A DNA stretch of 64,000 nt, taken from positions 1,488,001 through 1,552,000 of the forward strand of contig NW_027478391.1 of assembly GCF_051014685.1 (NCBI RefSeq), written 5' to 3'. The notes beneath the pieces were generated by a model that was not told the origin of the DNA, searched no databases, and worked only from the letters and a program-made list of their open reading frames with translations. This DNA comes from Ptiloglossa arizonensis (lineage: Eukaryota > Arthropoda > Insecta > Hymenoptera > Colletidae). The translations under genes and the position numbers were made by a program. Of this stretch, positions 58,600-64,000 are shown in pieces (the stretch's first letter is position 1; each line of letters opens with the position of its first letter).

Positions 58600-60918
58600 G
58601 TATTTTTTCCCTAGGCCATTCTGGTTAAGCGTTTGGAGCAGCAGAATTGTGAAAAATTTTTTGCCTTCTCTACCATTTCTTGACTTCAACTCGCATATCT
58701 CGCGAACGGATTCACCTAACCCAAAAATTCCTATTGCATCTGCAAGTAGAAACTCGCCCGATTACAACGGTATGAGTATTTTTTCCCTAGGCCATTCTGG
58801 TTAAGCGTTTGGAGCAGCAGAATTGCGAAAAATTTTTTGCCTTCTCAACAATTTCTTGGCTTCAAACTCCCATATCTCGCGAACGAATTGACCTAACCCA
58901 AAAATTCCTATTGCATCTGAAAGTAGAAACTCGCCCGATTACAACGGAATGTGTATTTTTTCCCTAGGCCATTCTGGTTAAGCGTTTGGAGCAGCAGAAC
59001 TGCGAAAAATTTGTTGTCTTCTCAACCATTTCTTAGCTTCAAACTCCCATATCTCGCGAACGGATTGACCTAAACCAAAAATTCCTGTTGCATCTGAAAG
59101 TAGAAACTCGCCCGATAACAACAGTATGTGTATTTTTCCCCTAGGCCATTCTGGTTAAGCGTTCGGAGCAGCAGAATTGCGAAAAATTTTTTGCCTTCTC
59201 AACCATTTCTTGTCTTCAAAGTCCCATATCTCGCAAACGGATTGACCTAACCCAAAAATTCCTATTGCATCTGAAAGTAGAAACTCGCCCGATTACAACG
59301 GTATGTGTATTTTTTCCCTAGGCCATTCTAGTTAAGCGTTTGGAGCAGCAGAATTGCGAAAAATTTTTCGCCTTCTCAACCATTTCTTAGTTTCAAACTC
59401 CCATATCTCTCGAACGGATTGACCTAACGCAAAAATTCCTATTGCATCTGAAAGTAGAAACTCGCCCGATTACAACCGTTTGTGTATTTTTTCCCTAGGC
59501 CATTCTGGTTAAGCGTTTGGAGCAGCAGAATTGCGAAAAATTTTTTGCCTTCTCAACCATTTCTTGGCTTCAAACTCCCATATCTCGCGAACGGATTGAC
59601 CTAACCCAAAAATTCCTATTGCATCTGAAAGTAGAAACTCGCCCGATTACAACTGTATGTGTATTTTTTCCCGAGGCCATTCTGGTTAAGCGTTCGGAGC
59701 AGCAGAATTGCGAAAAATTTTTTGCCTTCTCAACCATTTCTTGTCTTCAAAGTCCCATATCTCGCAAACGGATTGACCTAACCCAAAAATTCCTATTGCA
59801 TCTGAAAGTAGAAACTCGCCCGATTACAACGGTATGTGTATTTTTTCCCTAGGCCATTCTGGTTAAGCGTTTGGAGCAGCAGAATTGTGAAAAATTTTTT
59901 GCCTTCTCTACCATTTCTTGACTTCAACTCGCATATCTCGCGAACGGATTCACCTAACCCAAAAATTCCTATTGCATCTGCAAGTAGAAACTCGCCCGAT
60001 TACAACGGTATGAGTATTTTTTCCCTAGGCCATTCTGGTTAAGCGTTTGGAGCAGCAGAATTGCGAAAAATTTTTTGCCTTCTCAACAATTTCTTGGCTT
60101 CAAACTCCCATATCTCGCGAACGAATTGACCTAACCCAAAAATTCCTATTGCATCTGAAAGTAGAAACTCGCCCGATTACAACGGAATGTGTATTTTTTC
60201 CCTAGGCCATTCTGGTTAAGCGTTTGGAGCAGCAGAACTGCGAAAAATTTGTTGTCTTCTCAACCATTTCTTAGCTTCAAACTCCCATATCTCGCGAACG
60301 GATTGACCTAAACCAAAAATTCCTGTTGCATCTGAAAGTAGAAACTCGCCCGATAACAACAGTATGTGTATTTTTCCCCTAGGCCATTCTGGTTAAGCGT
60401 TCGGAGCAGCAGAATTGCGAAAAATTTTTTGCCTTCTCAACCATTTCTTGTCTTCAAAGTCCCATATCTCGCAAACGGATTGACCTAACCCAAAAATTCC
60501 TATTGCATCTGAAAGTAGAAACTCGCCCGATTACAACGGTATGTGTATTTTTTCCCTAGGCCATTCTAGTTAAGCGTTTGGAGCAGCAGAATTGCGAAAA
60601 ATTTTTCGCCTTCTCAACCATTTCTTAGTTTCAAACTCCCATATCTCTCGAACGGATTGACCTAACGCAAAAATTCCTATTGCATCTGAAAGTAGAAACT
60701 CGCCCGATTACAACCGTTTGTGTATTTTTTCCCTAGGCCATTCTGGTTAAGCGTTTGGAGCAGCAGAATTGCGAAAAATTTTTTGCCTTCTCAACCATTT
60801 CTTGGCTTCAAACTCCCATATCTCGCGAACGGATTGACCTAACCCAAAAATTCCTATTGCATCTGAAAGTAGAAACTCGCCCGATTACAACTGTATGTGT
60901 ATTTTTTCCCGAGGCCAT
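58600..60918 (+). repeat. 7-mer higher-order tandem pair (offset 1238 bp)
   Basis: About 58600-59680 is repeated at 59838-60918, shifted by 7 x 177 minus 1, with one -A monomer per copy. Private markers are TTCAACTCGCATATC, GATTCACC, CTGCAAGTAG, GGTATGAGTATT, ACCGTTTGTG and CAACTGTATG. The second copy changes at about 60905, where CCCGAGGCC is followed by GTTTGGAGC and TTTTGCATTC instead of GTTCGGAGC. Confidence 0.8.
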
Positions 60919-63900
60919 TCTGGTTAAGCGTTTGGAGCAGCAGAATTGCGAAAAATTTTTTGCATTCTCAACCATTTCTTGTCTTCAAACTCCCATATCT
61001 CGCGAACGGATTGAACTAACCCAAAAATTCCTATTGCATCTGGAAGTAGAAACTCGCACGATTACAGCGGTATGTGTATTTTTTCCCTTGGCCATTTTGG
61101 TTAAGCGTTTGGAGCAGTAGAATTGCGAAAAATTTTTTGCCTTCTCAACCATTTCTTGGCTTCAAACTCCCATATCTCGCGAACGGATTGACCTAACCCA
61201 AAAATTCCTATTGCATCTGAAAGTAGAAACTCGCCCGATTACAACGGTATGTGTATTTTTTCCCTTGGCCATTCTGGTTAAGCGTTTGGAGCAGCAGAAT
61301 TGTGAAAAATTTTTTGCCTTCTCTAGCATTTCTTGGCTTCAAACTCCCATATCTCGCGAACGGATTGACCTAACGCAAAAATTCCTATTGCATCTGAAAG
61401 TAGAAACTCGCCCGATTACAACGGTATGTGTATTTTTTCCCTAGGCCATTCTGGTTAAGCTTTTGGAGCAGCAGAATTGTGAAAAATTTTTTGCTTTCTC
61501 TACCATTTCTTGGCTTCAAACTCCCATATCTCGCGAACGGATTGACCTAACCCAAAAATTCCTATTGCATCTGAAAATAGAAACTCGCCCGATTACAGCG
61601 GTATGTGTATTTTTTCCCTTGGCCATTTTGGTTAAGCGTTTGGAGCAGCAGAATTGCGAAAAATTTTTTGCCTTCTCAACCATTTCTTGGCTTCAAACTC
61701 CCATATCTCGCGAACGGATTGACCTAACACAAACATTCCTATTGCATCTGAAAGTAGAAACTCGCCCGATTACAACGGTATGTGTATTTTTTCCCTTGGC
61801 CATTCTGGTTAAGCGTTTGGAGCCGCAGAATTGCGAAAAATTTTTTGCCTTCTCAACCATTTCTTGGCTTCAAAGTCCCATATCTCGCAAACGGATTGAC
61901 CTAACCCAAAAATTCCTATTGCATCTGAAAGTAGAAACTCGCCCGATTACAACGGTATATGTATTTTTTCCCTAGGCCATTCTGGTTAAGCGTGTGGAGC
62001 AGCAGAATTGTGAAAAATTTTTTGCCTTCTCTACCATTTCTTGACTTCAACTCCCATATCTCGCGAACGGATTGACCTAACCCAAAAATTCCTATTGCAT
62101 CTGAAAGTAGAAACTCGCCCGATTACAACGGTATGTGTATTTTTTCCCTAGGCCATTCTGGTTAAGCGTTTGGAGCAGCAGAATTGCGAAAAATTTTTTG
62201 CCTTCTCAACAATTTCTTGGCTTCAAACTCCCATATCTCGCGAACGAATTGACCTAACCCAAAAATTCCTATTGCATCTGAAAGTAGAAACTCGCACGAT
62301 TACAACGGAATGTGTATTTTTTCCCTAGGCCATTCTGGTTAAGCGTTTGGAGCAGCAGAACTGCGAAAAATTTGTTGTCTTCTCAACCATTTCTTAGCTT
62401 CAAACTCCCATATCTCGCGAACGGATTGACCTAAACCAAAAATTCCTGTTGCATCTGAAAGTAGAAACTCGCCCGATAACAACAGTATGTGTATTTTTCC
62501 CCTAGGCCATTCTGGTTAAGCGTTCGGAGCAGCAGAATTGCGAAAAATTTTTTGCCTTCTCAACCATTTCTTGTCTTCAAAGTCCCATATCTCGCAAACG
62601 GATTGACCTAACGCAAAAATTCCTATTGCATCTGAAAGTAGAAACTCGCCCGATTACAACGGTATGTGTATTTTTTCCCTAGGCCATTCTAGTTAAGCGT
62701 TTGCAGCAGCAGAATTGCGAAAAATTTTTCGCCTTCTCAACCATTTCTTAGTTTCAAACTCCCATATCTCTCGAACGGATTGACCTAACGCAAACATTCC
62801 TATTGCATCTAAAAGTAGAAACTCGCCCGATTACAACGGTATGTGTATTTTTTCCCTTGGCCATTCTGGTTAAGCGTTTGGAGCCGCAGAATTGCGAAAA
62901 ATTTTTTGCCTTCTCAACCATTTCTTGGCTTCAAAGTCCCATATTTCGCGAACGGATTGACCTAACCCAAAAATTCCTATTGCATCTGAAAGTAGAAACT
63001 CGCCCGATTACAACGGTATATGTATTTTTTCCCTAGGCCATTCTGGTTAAGCGTGTGGAGCAGCAGAATTGTGAAAAATTTTTTGCCTTCTCTACCATTT
63101 CTTGACTTCAACTCCCATATCTCGCGAACGGATTGACCTAACCCAAAAATTCCTATTGCATCTGAAAGTAGAAACTCGCCCGATTACAACGGTATGTGTA
63201 TTTTTTCCCTAGGCCATTCTGGTTAAGCGTTTGGAGCAGCAGAATTGCGAAAAATTTTTTGCCTTCTCAACAATTTCTTGGCTTCAAACTCCCATATCTC
63301 GCGAACGAATTGACCTAACCCAAAAATTCCTATTGCATCTGAAAGTAGAAACTCGCCCGATTACAACGGAATGTGTATTTTTTCCCTAGGCCATTCTGGT
63401 TAAGCGTTTGGAGCAGCAGAACTGCGAAAAATTTGTTGTCTTCTCAACCATTTCTTAGCTTCAAACTCCCATATCTCGCGAACGGATTGACCTAAACCAA
63501 AAATTCCTGTTGCATCTGAAAGTAGAAACTCGCCCGATAACAACAGTATGTGAATTTTTCCCCTAGGCCATTCTGGTTAAGCGTTCGGAGCAGCAGAATT
63601 GCGAAAAATTTTTTGCCTTCTCAACCATTTCTTGTCTTCAAAGTCCCATATCTCGCAAACGGATTGACCTAACGCAAAAATTCCTATTGCATCTGAAAGT
63701 AGAAACTCGCCCGATTACAACGGTATGTGTATTTTTTCCCTAGGCCATTCTAGTTAAGCGTTTGCAGCAGCAGAATTGCGAAAAATTTTTCGCCTTCTCA
63801 ACCATTTCTTAGATTCAAACTCCCATATCTCTCGAACGGATTGACCTAACGCAAAAATTCCTATTGCATCTGAAAGTAGAAACTCGCCCGATTACAACCG

Positions 63901-64000
63901 TATGTGTATTTTTTCCCTAGGCCATTCTGGTTAAGCGTTTGGAGCAGCAGAATTGCGAAAAATTTTTTGCCTTCTCAACCATTTCTTGGCTTCAAACTCC
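60919..64000 (+). repeat. Right-edge copy of 14557-17638
   Basis: The last 3 kb match the left region at a constant offset of 46362 bp, through GAACTAACCC, GAGCAGTAG, TCTAGCATTTC, GCTTTTGGAGC, CACAAACATTCC, GAGCCGCAG, GATAACAACAG and TATGTGAATTTTT. About four differences were noticed: TCGCAAACGG near 61888, CTCGCACG near 62294, CTTCTCAACC near 62732 (left copy CTTCTAAACC) and CTAAAAGTAG near 62810. The match runs off the window end, so the true extent is unknown. Confidence 0.85.

Larger units (their letters stand above)
1..64000 (+). repeat. 177-bp satellite DNA array, whole window
   Basis: The entire window is a head-to-tail array of a 177-bp monomer. Landmarks recur in every unit in the same order: AACTCGCCCGATTACAACGG, a TGTATTTTTTCCCTAGG stretch, GTTTGGAGCAGCAG, A5T6, CTTCAAACTCCCATATCTCG, GAACGGATTGACC and CCTATTGCATCTGAAAG. 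Counting phase from the unit starting at base 1 gives 361 full monomers and 120 bp of the next, which begins at 63881. The net drift of -17 bp is explained by 19 one-base deletions and two one-base insertions. Monomers differ by a handful of substitutions. I found no inverted unit, no unrelated insert and no gene on either strand. A constant, near-nucleosomal unit in a long homogeneous array is typical of centromeric or pericentromeric satellites; that location is inferred. Confidence 0.98.

Noticed and set aside
1..64000. CRISPR array (regular repeats)
   Set aside because: The entire 177-bp unit is repeated with no unique spacers between short repeats, and the unit is far longer than a CRISPR repeat.
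1..64000. Inverted monomers or a hidden transposable element within the array
   Set aside because: Landmarks stay in + orientation and 177-bp phase throughout. I found no stretch longer than a few bases that does not match the monomer.
1..64000. Assignment to a named satellite family or species
   Set aside because: The unit is not one I recognise. It does not resemble human alpha satellite (171 bp) or the Arabidopsis 178-bp repeat as I know them, and a database search would be needed to name it.

Overview
The whole 64 kb window is one uninterrupted tandem array of satellite DNA. The repeat unit is 177 bp and every copy I traced runs head-to-tail in the same orientation. Anchoring each unit on its AACTCGCCCG start (or a close variant), the window begins at base 1 of a monomer. 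It ends at base 120 of the 362nd monomer, which starts at 63881, so it holds 361 complete monomers plus a partial one. Phase bookkeeping accounts for 21 single-base length changes: 15 copies of a -A change, 4 of a -T change and 2 of a +1 change. The remaining monomers appear to be exactly 177 bp. The hand-derived consensus is about 42% GC with 8 CpG sites. I see no protein-coding gene, tRNA, rRNA, transposon, CRISPR array or non-satellite insert. The open frames on the + strand arise because 177 = 3 x 59 and one frame has a single stop per unit.

This architecture points to a eukaryotic centromeric or pericentromeric (or other heterochromatic) satellite: a near-nucleosomal unit of constant length, tens of kilobases without interruption, and higher-order repeats (HORs) of nearly identical multi-monomer blocks. 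I cannot name the species. The absence of CpG depletion fits a genome with little CpG methylation, such as many invertebrates, or a recently amplified array, but this is inference.

Layout: 1-6.5 kb carries a 12-mer duplication (offset 2124) overlapped by a younger 11-mer duplication (1947). 6.5-11.65 kb is a mosaic with partial 8-mer and 9-mer copies. 11.65-15.19 kb is a 10-mer tandem pair (1768). 15.88-21.54 kb is a 16-mer pair (2830). 21.5-30.9 kb holds nested 8-mers (1416) inside a 20-mer pair (3540). 30.9-34.8 kb is mosaic. 34.8-37.95 kb is a 9-mer pair (1593). 39-42 kb has 5-mer units (885). From 43.8 kb to the right edge, segments closely resembling the left third reappear largely in the same order, offset by about 38-41 kb, and by 46.4 kb at the extreme right. 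The window therefore seems to hold about one and a half copies of a roughly 40-kb super-repeat.

Nothing here works as a gene set. The most notable functional candidate is a 17-bp motif on the - strand of most monomers that matches 8 of the 9 fixed positions of the CENP-B box core; its one mismatch is a C-to-T change at a CpG. The main scientific value is the record of array evolution held in nested duplications and shared indel markers.
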